A stretch of DNA of 64,000 nucleotides from Amycolatopsis thailandensis (GTDB lineage Bacteria > Actinomycetota > Actinomycetes > Mycobacteriales > Pseudonocardiaceae): NCBI RefSeq assembly GCF_002234405.1, contig NZ_NMQT01000018.1, positions 1 to 64,000 on the forward strand, read 5' to 3'. Shown here in pieces: positions 17,750-25,421 of this stretch. Both the position numbers and the translations under genes were made by a program. A model generated the notes under the pieces. That model was given only the letters and a program-made list of their open reading frames with translations, had not been told where the DNA came from and made no database searches. Positions within the stretch are counted from its first letter, which is position 1. Every line of letters starts with the position of its first letter.

Positions 17750-18629
17750 ACCGACGAGATTCCAGGTGCGCGTGCGCGCGCCGATCGACGAGGTCTGGCA
17801 CGCGCTGCTCGACCCCGGGACGCTGCGCACGTGGCTTTCCGAGTACGCGGAAGTCGAACTGCCGTCCCGGTACGAGTTCTGGGGCCGCTACACGCCGGAC
17901 GGGGACGTTCCCCGTCAGCGTCTGCTGGTGGCCGAGGACCACGTCCTGCGGTTCGCGTGGACCGTCGCCGGGACGGAGACCGTCGTCGAGTTCAAGCTGG
18001 CGGAGGACGGGGACTCGACGTCCTTGTCCTTCAGTCAGAGCGGTCTGCCGGACTACGGCGCGATGCTCGCCGACCCGGATTCGTCACTCGGCATGATGTA
18101 CACGTTCTGGGCGCTGTCCGTGGCGAACCTCGTCGATCACGTCGAGGGGCGCCCGATCACCGCCCGCTGCGACCTCACTTCCCCGCTGATGAGCGAAGAA
18201 CTGCGGATCGGCGCGCCGCGTGGCGAGGTCTACGCCTCGATCGCCGACCCCGCCGTGTTCACCCGCTGGTTCGGCGCCCGGATCGAGGCGGAGCCGCGTG
18301 TCGGCGGCCGGTGGGCGATGGGATCGCTGGAGAAGGATCCGGATCCGGCGAAGATCGTCGACCTGGAACCCGACTCCAGGATGTCGCTCGCGTACCAGGA
18401 CGGCGTCGTCGCCACCTGGGAACTCGAGGACTCCGGCGGCGGTACCAGGCTGACGTTCGTCCAAAGTGGATTTTCGGAGGAGAACCCGCCCTACGGGTCG
18501 TGGATGGGCTGGCTCAGCGGCCTGGCCGAACTGCGGCGGTTCCACGAGATCGACAGCTGGCTCCCGCTGTGGGCCGACGTCCATTTGGAAGGAATGCCCG
18601 AGGGACTCATCACACTGGACGGGAAATAG
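17742..18629 (+). CDS. Tandem SRPBCC (AHSA1-like) domain protein
   Basis: 295 residues comprising two START/AHSA1-like domains in one chain, each about 140 residues. The first begins RVRAPIDEVWHALLDPGTLR and the second ELRIGAPRGEVYASIADPAV (about 151-170). Each ends with a FxQSGxxx segment (FSQSGLPDYG and FVQSGFSEEN), consistent with internal duplication. SRPBCC domains form a hydrophobic ligand pocket; no enzymatic residues are obvious. The GTG start is preceded by GGGAG. It lies between the ArsR gene and an SDR-like gene, 9 bp apart, in one operon. Confidence 0.8.
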   Translation: MTEPTRFQVRVRAPIDEVWHALLDPGTLRTWLSEYAEVELPSRYEFWGRYTPDGDVPRQRLLVAEDHVLRFAWTVAGTETVVEFKLAEDGDSTSLSFSQSGLPDYGAMLADPDSSLGMMYTFWALSVANLVDHVEGRPITARCDLTSPLMSEELRIGAPRGEVYASIADPAVFTRWFGARIEAEPRVGGRWAMGSLEKDPDPAKIVDLEPDSRMSLAYQDGVVATWELEDSGGGTRLTFVQSGFSEENPPYGSWMGWLSGLAELRRFHEIDSWLPLWADVHLEGMPEGLITLDGK

Positions 18630-18638
18630 GAGGATCCG

Positions 18639-19391
18639 ATGTTGCTCGAAGGCAGGAACGCGATCATCTACGGGGCGGCGGGCGGGATCGGGAGCGCGGT
18701 GGCTCGCGGATTCGCCCGGGAGGGCGCGACCGTCCACCTCACCGGCCGCACGCTGAAGAAACTCGACGCGCTGGCCGACGAAATCCGGGCAGCGGGCGGG
18801 AAAGCCGAAACGACGGAGTTCGACGCGCTCGACGAAGCGGCTATCGACGAGCACGCCGCTTCGGTGGCGTCCTCGGCGGGAAGCGTCGACATATCAATGA
18901 ATGTCGTCACGCACAACGACGTCCAGGGCACCCCGCTGGTCGAGATGTCGTTGGCGGACTTCGAAAGCCCGGTACACACGGCGGTTCGGACCAACTTCCT
19001 GACGGCGCGGGCGGCCGCCCGGCACATGATCGGACAGGGCTCCGGGGTGATCCTGATGTTCGGTGGCGACGGCGATCCGTTGCCGGGATACCACCTCGGT
19101 GGTTTGCAGGTCGCGTTCAGTGCGATGGAGGCGCTGCGACGAGGGCTGGCGTGCGAGCTCGGACCGAACGGCATCCGCGTCGTGACCCTGCGTACCGGCG
19201 GCATCCCGGAGACGATCCCGGCGGACGCCGGACTGGAAGACGCGATCCGTGACATGAACGAGGCGACGATGCTCAAGCGAACGGCTTCACTCGAAGACGT
19301 CGCCCGGGTGGCCGCCTTCGCCGCTTCGGACCATGCGCGCAGCATGACGGCGACGGCGCTGAATATCAGTTGCGGCACGATGGTCGACTGA
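18639..19391 (+). CDS. SDR-fold protein lacking the usual catalytic residues
   Basis: 250 residues with a Rossmann nucleotide-binding N-terminus (YGAAGGIG at about 11-18, then GRTLKKLD as the NADP-type arginine loop). The expected NNAG is NVVTH, the Ser strand reads ILMFGGDGD, and the YxxxK position reads GGLQVAF. Ser, Tyr and Lys all appear replaced. The C-terminal LRTGGIPE segment replaces the usual PGxxxT. It is therefore either a non-catalytic nucleotide-binding protein or one with different chemistry. AGGAGG precedes the ATG by 6 bases. It is third in the ArsR/SRPBCC operon. Confidence 0.75.
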   Translation: MLLEGRNAIIYGAAGGIGSAVARGFAREGATVHLTGRTLKKLDALADEIRAAGGKAETTEFDALDEAAIDEHAASVASSAGSVDISMNVVTHNDVQGTPLVEMSLADFESPVHTAVRTNFLTARAAARHMIGQGSGVILMFGGDGDPLPGYHLGGLQVAFSAMEALRRGLACELGPNGIRVVTLRTGGIPETIPADAGLEDAIRDMNEATMLKRTASLEDVARVAAFAASDHARSMTATALNISCGTMVD

Positions 19392-19464
19392 CCTTCCCGC
19401 CGGAAGTAACACCGGCGAACGATCTCCCGACTACGCGGCACTACCACGTGCTGGGGAGGTCGTT

Positions 19465-19959
19465 ATGCCGAGGAGAACGACGAAACTGGGCATCGCGCTG
19501 GCGATCGGGCTGCTGGCCGCCGGAGGCTGCGGTGTGGAGACCGTGCCCACCGGACGGGTCACGACGCAGAGTTCGACGTCGACGACAACGACGGTGCCGA
19601 CAGTGTCGACGCCGCCGCCGACAAGTAGCTGGGCAGCGCCGACGACCACGGACACACCCACGCCGGCACCTCAGCAGTTCGTGCCGCCGACCACGACCGC
19701 GGTCGCGGTGCCGAAGCAGGTCGATCCGACACCGTCGAAGACCCGCCCGAAGACGACGCCCACGGCGAAGGCGCCGAATCTGGCGGAGTGCGGGAGCGAC
19801 TACTACCGCAACACCGACGGTGTCTGCGTCCACCGGCCGGCGACCGGACCCGGCGCGGCCAACGGCGCGACGGCCCTCTGCAAGGACGGTTCCTATAGCT
19901 ACAGCCAGAATCGCCGCGGTACGTGTTCCGGGCACGGTGGGGTCCGCACCTGGTTGTGA
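19465..19959 (+). CDS. Secreted lipoprotein with Thr/Pro-rich stalk and DUF3761 domain
   Basis: 164 residues. A signal peptide ends in a lipobox (LLAAGGC, lipidated Cys22). Residues 30-110 are a Thr/Ser/Pro-rich linker, probably a cell-wall-spanning stalk. The C-terminus carries the DUF3761 signature CKDGSYSYSQNRRGTCSGHG, with paired cysteines. This domain occurs in actinomycete and proteobacterial envelope proteins without known function. GAGGTCG precedes ATG 19465. It stands alone between the SDR-like gene and the MFS gene. Confidence 0.75.
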   Translation: MPRRTTKLGIALAIGLLAAGGCGVETVPTGRVTTQSSTSTTTTVPTVSTPPPTSSWAAPTTTDTPTPAPQQFVPPTTTAVAVPKQVDPTPSKTRPKTTPTAKAPNLAECGSDYYRNTDGVCVHRPATGPGAANGATALCKDGSYSYSQNRRGTCSGHGGVRTWL

Positions 19960-20016
19960 TCCCGTCGGTCAATCGTTCACTCGGAAGGGTGGTGCTGTGT
20001 AAGGTCGGATCATGGG

Positions 20017-21444
20017 ATGCGCATGGTGAAACCGGTCGGACGGGCACCTTCGCCCCGGATCTTCGTCGTCGTGCTCGCCACCTGCGGTTTGGTGGCCTCG
20101 TTCATGCAGACGCTCGTCGTCCCGCTCATTCCGGCGTTCCCCCGGCTGCTCAACGCGACCCCGTCGGACGCGTCGTGGGTGGTGACGGTGACCCTGGTCG
20201 CCGGAGCCGTGGTGATGCCGGTGAGCGGCAGGCTCGGCGACCTCTACGGCAAACGCCGGTTGCTGCTGATCAGCCTGGGCTTCCTGGTCGCCGGCTCGGT
20301 GGTGTCCGCGTTGACCAGTTCGCTCGCGCTGATGGTCGTCGGCCGGGGTCTGCAGGGCTGCGCGATGGGCGCGATCCCGCTGGGGATCAGCATCATGCGC
20401 GACGAACTGGCGCCGGAACGGGTCGGTGCCGCGATCTCGGTGATGAGTTCGACGCTCGGCGTCGGCGGCGCCATCGGGCTCCCGGTCTCGGCGCTGGTCG
20501 CGCAGAACGCCGACTGGCACGTCCTCTTCTGGGCGTCGGCGGGGCTCGGGCTCGTCTGTGGCCTGCTGATCGTGTTCGTGGTGCCGGAGTCGCCGGTGAA
20601 GACACCAGCGCCGTTCGACTACCTAGGCGCGCTGGGGCTGACGGCCGGGCTCGTCTGCCTGCTGCTGCCGATCGTCAAGGGCAGCGGATGGGGCTGGGGT
20701 AGCGGCCGCACCCTCGGCTTCGCCGGGGCCGCGGCGCTGATCCTGCTGGTGTGGGGCGCCTATCAGCTGCGGCGCCGCGATCCACTCGTGGACCTGCGGG
20801 TGTCCGCCCGGCGTCCGGTGCTGTTCACCAACCTCGCGTCGATCATGATCGGGTTCGCGCTGTACTCGATGGCGTTGTCGTTCCCGCAATTGCTGCAGGC
20901 GCCCGGTTCGACCGGTTACGGCCTCGGCCTGACGATGGTTCAGGCCGGGCTCTGCCTGGCGCCCAACGGGGTGGTCATGTTCCTGCTGTCGCCGGTTTCG
21001 GCCCGGCTCATCGAGCGCTACGGCCCGCGTACGACGCTGATGGTCGGTGCTGCCACCATCGCGGCGGGGTATGTCTTCGCGACCGTGCTGATGGACAACG
21101 CTTTCGAGCTGATCACGGCGTCGATCATCATCGGTGGCGGCGTCGGCATCGCTTACGCGGCCATGCCCGCGCTCATCATGGGTTCGGTCCCGGTCACCGA
21201 AACCGCTTCCGCGAACGGGCTGAACTCGCTGATGCGCTCCGTCGGCACGTCGACGTCCAGCGCGGTGATGGCGACCATGCTGGCGTCGCTGGCGATCACC
21301 GTCGGCGGGGTTTCCGTCCCGTCCGCGACAGGGTTCCGGCTGAGCTTCGTGGTCGCCGCCGGCGCGGCGCTCCTGGGGCTCGTGCTGACCGTTTTCGTTC
21401 CGAAGCAACGCCAGCCCGAACCGCTGGTCGCGTCAGTCCACTAG
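20017..21444 (+). CDS. MFS drug-resistance transporter, DHA2 (14-TMS) type
   Basis: 475 residues with about fourteen hydrophobic segments. Motif A is at GRLGDLYGKRRLLL (about 70-83). Motif C-like residues (GGAIGLPVSALV) follow in helix 5, typical of drug:H+ antiporters. The N-terminus could begin at ATG 20017 or ATG 20023; neither has a strong ribosome site. It is convergent with the IlvX-like gene, with a terminator hairpin (21448-21485) immediately after the stop codon. Confidence 0.85.
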   Translation: MRMVKPVGRAPSPRIFVVVLATCGLVASFMQTLVVPLIPAFPRLLNATPSDASWVVTVTLVAGAVVMPVSGRLGDLYGKRRLLLISLGFLVAGSVVSALTSSLALMVVGRGLQGCAMGAIPLGISIMRDELAPERVGAAISVMSSTLGVGGAIGLPVSALVAQNADWHVLFWASAGLGLVCGLLIVFVVPESPVKTPAPFDYLGALGLTAGLVCLLLPIVKGSGWGWGSGRTLGFAGAAALILLVWGAYQLRRRDPLVDLRVSARRPVLFTNLASIMIGFALYSMALSFPQLLQAPGSTGYGLGLTMVQAGLCLAPNGVVMFLLSPVSARLIERYGPRTTLMVGAATIAAGYVFATVLMDNAFELITASIIIGGGVGIAYAAMPALIMGSVPVTETASANGLNSLMRSVGTSTSSAVMATMLASLAITVGGVSVPSATGFRLSFVVAAGAALLGLVLTVFVPKQRQPEPLVASVH

Positions 21445-21447
21445 CGC

Positions 21448-21485
21448 CCCTACGTGCGACGAAAGCTACTTCGTCGCACGTAGGG
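21448..21485. terminator. Bidirectional stem-loop terminator
   Basis: 16-bp perfect arms (CCCTACGTGCGACGAA and its complement) enclose a 6-base loop. It sits between the stop codons of two convergent genes (21444 and 21494). Confidence 0.8.
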
Positions 21486-21493
21486 TGCTTCGC

Positions 21494-23056
21494 TCAGAAC
21501 AGCGTCGGAACGATCGCGTCGATCAGGTGCGGTCCCGGCTCGGCGAGGGCGCGCTGGAACTGCTCGGCCAGCTCCTCCGCTGTCGTCGCCCGGGTCGCCG
21601 GGACACCCATGCCTTCGGCGATCTTGACGAAGTCCATGTCCGGCCGGGAAAGATCGAGCAGCTCGTTCGCCTTGGGCCCGCTGGCGTCCGCGCCGACACG
21701 CTGCAACTCCAGTCGCAGGATGGCGTACGCGCGGTTGTTCAGCAGGACCGTGGTGACGTCGAGGTTCTCCCGCGCCTGCGTCCACAGCGCCGAAATCGTG
21801 TACAGCGCGCTGCCGTCGGACTGCAGGTTGATCACCGGCCGGTCCGGCGCGGCGACGGCCGCCCCGGTCGCGACGGGCATGCCGTATCCGATCGCGCCGC
21901 CGGTCAGGGTCAGCACGTCGTGCCGCGGCGCGCCCGCGGTCGCGGCGGGCAGCAGGAGACCGGAGGTGTTCGCCTCGTCGGCGATGATCGCGCGCTCGGG
22001 AAGGAGCGCGCCGATCACCTCGACCCAGTTCTGCGGCGTCAGCGGTCCGGACGGCAGCGCGGGCCGCGAGGCCTCTTGCAGCACGGGTTCCGTCTCGGCG
22101 GCGACCAGGTCGGCGACGTCGTTCAGGGCCCGCGTGACGTCCTGCCCGACTTCGGCCAGCACGTGGACCTGCGCGCCTTCGGGCACCAGGTCACTCGCCT
22201 TGCCGGGGTAGGCGAAGAACGAAACGGGCGCCTTCGTCCCGGCGACGATCACGTGCTTGATCCCGTCGAGCTGGTACGCGACCTGCTCGGCGAGGTAGCC
22301 GAGCCGCTCGATCGTCGGCAGGCCTTCGCCGCGCTCGATGCGAGCGGGGAACGTCTCGACGAACGCCTTCACCCCGGTCGCGGCGGCGATCCGGCTGGTC
22401 GCGCGCAGACCGGCCTCGCGACAGCCACCGCCGCCGACGAGCAGGGCGACCGGTTCACCGCCGGCCAGCACTTCGGCGATGTTCTTCACCTTCGTCGCGT
22501 CGACGACCTGCGGGATCCGCGGCGGGATGGGCGCGCAGGTCTCGCCGCCCTCACCCCAGGACGCGTCGGCGGGAAGGATCAGCGTCGCCACCTGGCCGGG
22601 GGCGTCCTGAGAGGCCGCGACCGCCGCGGCGGCGTCGGCACCGACGTCCTTAGTGTGCTCGGAGCGGCGGACCCAGCCCTGAAGCGAGCCGGCGACGGCT
22701 TCGATGTCCGATTCGAGCGGGGCGTCGTACTGCTTGTGGTAGGTCGCGTGATCGCCGATCACGTTGACGATCGGGGTGTGCGCGCGGCGCGCGTTGTGCA
22801 GGTTCGCCAGCCCGTTCCCGAGACCCGGGCCGAGGTGCAGCAGCGTGGCCGCCGGTTTGTCGGCGATCCGCGCGTAACCGTCCGCCGCGCCGGTGACGAC
22901 GCCTTCGAACAGGCCGAGCACGCCGCGCATCTCGGGCACGGTGTCGAGCGCGGCCACGAAGTGCATCTCCGAGGTGCCCGGATTCGAGAAGCACACGTCG
23001 ACACCACTGTCGACGAGCGTGCGGATCAGGGACTGGGCGCCGTTCATCTCACTCAC
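21494..23056 (-). CDS. Acetolactate synthase-like TPP enzyme (IlvX-like)
   Basis: 520 residues with the three-domain TPP-enzyme layout. The cofactor-activating Glu is present (GLFEGVVTGAADGYARIA, about 48-65). The pyrophosphate/Mg motif reads SDGSALY...LLNNRAYAIL, with Ser for the usual first Gly of GDG. There is no small regulatory subunit nearby, and branched-chain synthesis genes are absent. A degradative decarboxylase or carboligase is therefore as likely as acetolactate synthase. It lies 3 bp downstream of the FAD-oxidase gene in one operon, which suggests sequential action on a 2-hydroxy/2-keto acid. Confidence 0.8.
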   Translation of the reverse strand: MSEMNGAQSLIRTLVDSGVDVCFSNPGTSEMHFVAALDTVPEMRGVLGLFEGVVTGAADGYARIADKPAATLLHLGPGLGNGLANLHNARRAHTPIVNVIGDHATYHKQYDAPLESDIEAVAGSLQGWVRRSEHTKDVGADAAAAVAASQDAPGQVATLILPADASWGEGGETCAPIPPRIPQVVDATKVKNIAEVLAGGEPVALLVGGGGCREAGLRATSRIAAATGVKAFVETFPARIERGEGLPTIERLGYLAEQVAYQLDGIKHVIVAGTKAPVSFFAYPGKASDLVPEGAQVHVLAEVGQDVTRALNDVADLVAAETEPVLQEASRPALPSGPLTPQNWVEVIGALLPERAIIADEANTSGLLLPAATAGAPRHDVLTLTGGAIGYGMPVATGAAVAAPDRPVINLQSDGSALYTISALWTQARENLDVTTVLLNNRAYAILRLELQRVGADASGPKANELLDLSRPDMDFVKIAEGMGVPATRATTAEELAEQFQRALAEPGPHLIDAIVPTLF

Positions 23057-23059
23057 TTT

Positions 23060-24442
23060 TCAAGCCCTCTCAGCGAAAAGAACGCCGGGGTTGAGGATCC
23101 CGGCCGGGTCGAAGGTCTCCTTGATCCGGCGCATCAGCGCGATCTTCGCCGGGTCCTCCAGATCGAGGAAGTAGCCGGACTTGGCCTTCCCAAGGCCGTG
23201 CTCGCCGGAGATCGCGCCACCGAGTTCCATGCCGAGCGCGAAGACGTCGGTCAGCAGTTGCTTCCGTTTCTCCGGGTCCTTGCAGAAGATGGCGAGGTGC
23301 ACGTTGCCGTCGCCGGCGTGCCCGCAGCCGAGCGCGCCTGCCTCGCGCGAGAGCGCCATTTCCCTGCTCCGGCGCAGGAACTCCGGCATGGCGGACCTCG
23401 GGACCACCACGTCGATGACGTCGTCGGCTCCGGCGGCCTTGGCCGTCCAGAACGCCTTCTCGCGGGCTTCGATGAGCTTGCGTGCCGAACCGCCTTCGAG
23501 CACGTACACGTCCATCGCGCCGAGGTCGCCCAGCATGCCGCCGAGTTCCTCGATGTCGGCGTGGAGCCGGTCGTTGTCCCGGTTTTCCAGCGCCACCACC
23601 AGATACGCCTGCGCGGTGTCGCGGATGGCGTCCGGGACGCCGAGGCTGAGCTTCTCGTTGTAGCTGATCGCGGCGAGCGTCAGGTTGTCGATGTATTCGA
23701 GGATGTGCGGCGAGAGCCCGCTGGAGATGATCTTCGGAACGACGGTCATCACTTCGTCGAAGGTCTCGAACGGGGCGAACACCGTGGCACCGTGGGGCAG
23801 GCGCGGGTACAGCTTCACGATGACCTCGGTCGCGATCGCGAGGGTGCCCTCGGAACCGATGATCAGCTGCGTCAGGTCGTACCCGGTCGACACCTTCGAG
23901 GTCTTTCCGCCGGTCCGGATGATCTCGCCGGTCGGCAGCACCGCCTGCAAGCCCACGACGTTGTGCCGCGTGACGCCGTACTTGACCGCGCGCATCCCGC
24001 CCGCGTTCGTTCCGACGTTGCCGCCGACGCTCGCGCTCAATTCGCCCGGGTGGACGGTGTAGCCGAGGCCCGCCGCCGTGGTCTTTTCGTCCAATTCGGA
24101 CAGTGTGACGCCCGGCTGGACGACGGCGACGTGGTTTTCCGTGTCGACTTCCAGCACCGCGTTCATGCGCTCGAAAGAGATCACCAAGCCGTCTTCGCGA
24201 GGCTGCGCACCACCCGAAAGCCCGGTTCCCGATCCTCTGGCGGTCACCGGCACGCCGTGTTCGCTCGCGGCCTTGAGCAGCTCCGCGACCTCCTCCGCGC
24301 TTCCCGGTTTCGCCAGGTAGGCGGGTTGCTGTGGGCCGACGGTCAAAGCCTCGTCGTGTGCGTAGTCCTCGGGGATCGCTTCGCCTGAAAGCAGATTCGT
24401 GTCCCCGACGATCTCGGCGAACCGTGCCGCAACATCGCCCAT
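23060..24442 (-). CDS. FAD-linked oxidase, GlcD/D-lactate dehydrogenase type
   Basis: A 460-residue VAO-family flavoprotein that oxidises a 2-hydroxy acid to a 2-oxo acid. The FAD-binding PCMH domain contains TARGSGTGLSGGAQP and GGNVGTNAGGMRAVKYGV. The C-terminal cap ends with the conserved GHAGDGNVHL and SGEHGLG, which carry metal/substrate histidines. ATG 24442 is chosen for GAGGAAAGGG just upstream; the frame runs open further without a start site. It is first in an operon with the IlvX-like TPP enzyme. Confidence 0.87.
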   Translation of the reverse strand: MGDVAARFAEIVGDTNLLSGEAIPEDYAHDEALTVGPQQPAYLAKPGSAEEVAELLKAASEHGVPVTARGSGTGLSGGAQPREDGLVISFERMNAVLEVDTENHVAVVQPGVTLSELDEKTTAAGLGYTVHPGELSASVGGNVGTNAGGMRAVKYGVTRHNVVGLQAVLPTGEIIRTGGKTSKVSTGYDLTQLIIGSEGTLAIATEVIVKLYPRLPHGATVFAPFETFDEVMTVVPKIISSGLSPHILEYIDNLTLAAISYNEKLSLGVPDAIRDTAQAYLVVALENRDNDRLHADIEELGGMLGDLGAMDVYVLEGGSARKLIEAREKAFWTAKAAGADDVIDVVVPRSAMPEFLRRSREMALSREAGALGCGHAGDGNVHLAIFCKDPEKRKQLLTDVFALGMELGGAISGEHGLGKAKSGYFLDLEDPAKIALMRRIKETFDPAGILNPGVLFAERA

Positions 24443-24541
24443 CGACTGCCCTTTCCTCACGCGTCTTTGCCTGGTTACCGAAGCGTAGTACGTCGCGGGC
24501 GGCGATGGCCATGAATCATTTTCATGTTTGCTTCGGGCGGC

Positions 24542-24573
24542 CACAACCTCACGACAACCTCACTCGGTTACCC
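24542..24573 (+). promoter_or_regulatory. SARP-type direct repeats upstream of the Calx-beta gene
   Basis: CACAACC (24542-24548), 4 bp TCAC, GACAACC (24553-24559), again TCAC: two 11-bp units in tandem. Eight bases after the second heptad comes TTACCC (24568-24573), where SARP-dependent promoters place the -10 box. The matching element before the other secreted gene is at 28475-28506. Confidence 0.65.
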
Positions 24574-24620
24574 ATGTCGCAGCGGGCCGCGGCGGCCCGC
24601 CGGAAGGGGTGGGACGCTCG

Positions 24621-25421
24621 ATGGGATCAAGGATGAGACGGGCCGCGACGCTGGGGGCGGCGCTCGCGGTCACGTTCGGACTCGCGGTACCGGTGGCCGA
24701 AGGCGGGGAAGAGGGCTGCACGGCGCCCGTGGTGAACGTCAGCGGCGTCAGCCAGGCCGAGGGGACGAGCGCCGGGTACACCACTCTTCTCTTCACCGTT
24801 TCCCTCGACGACGGTGGCTGCGCGCCGCAGGGTTCGGTCGAGTACCGGACGATCGAAGGCAACGGGTCGCCGGTCGATCCGGCGTTCATCGCGAAGGAAG
24901 GGGCCGACTACCTGCCGAGCGCGGGCACGCTGACCTGGTCGGGCGGGGCGGCCCCGCAGACCGTCGCGGTCAGGGTCCGCGCCGACTCCCTCGTGGAGAA
25001 CGACGAGATGTTCTCCTTGCGCCTGTACGGCGAGAAGGGGCTGCGGATCGGGCACAGTGTCGGCGTCGCGTGGGTGGCCGACGACGACGCGACGAAAACC
25101 TCCCCGATCGCCACCACCCAGGACGGTGAGATCTGCTGGTCGATCCCGCCCAACTTCGCCCAGGGCGCGAGCTGCAAGGTGCCCATCGTGCTCTCCCGGC
25201 CGTGGCCGGGGCCGCTCACGATCCGCTACCGCACCGAAGGGTCCGCTCACGTGCCGGTGAAGGACGGTGTCGTCACCTTCCAGCGCGGTGAGACCAGGGC
25301 TTACGCCGAAATCACGCCCTCGCCGGGGCAAACGGGGAAGGCGCGAGTCGAGTTCTTCGAGCCGTCGCAGGGCAAGCTCGTGTACGCGACCTCGACCGTG
25401 GTGATCAGCCCCGCCCGGTGA
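24621..25421 (+). CDS. Secreted Calx-beta-like protein
   Basis: 266 residues. A Sec signal peptide (MRRAATLGAALAVTFGLAVP) ends near residue 25. The first mature domain resembles a Calx-beta fold: paired cysteines, FTVSLDDGGC, EGADYLPSAGTLTW and VRADSLVENDEMFSLRLYG are characteristic of this calcium-binding beta-sandwich. A second beta-rich domain (about 175-266) follows. ATG 24621 has GGAAGGGG upstream and positions the signal peptide. The 3' end overlaps the SARP gene by 17 bp on the opposite strand. SARP-like repeats lie upstream. The function is unknown; an extracellular adhesive or structural role is possible. Confidence 0.75.
   Translation: MGSRMRRAATLGAALAVTFGLAVPVAEGGEEGCTAPVVNVSGVSQAEGTSAGYTTLLFTVSLDDGGCAPQGSVEYRTIEGNGSPVDPAFIAKEGADYLPSAGTLTWSGGAAPQTVAVRVRADSLVENDEMFSLRLYGEKGLRIGHSVGVAWVADDDATKTSPIATTQDGEICWSIPPNFAQGASCKVPIVLSRPWPGPLTIRYRTEGSAHVPVKDGVVTFQRGETRAYAEITPSPGQTGKARVEFFEPSQGKLVYATSTVVISPAR

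Noticed and set aside
21485-24388. A 967-codon plus-strand open frame across the IlvX-like and GlcD-type genes
   Set aside because: It spans two well-supported genes on the other strand and the terminator between genes. It is composed of Arg/Gly/Asp-rich antisense sequence.
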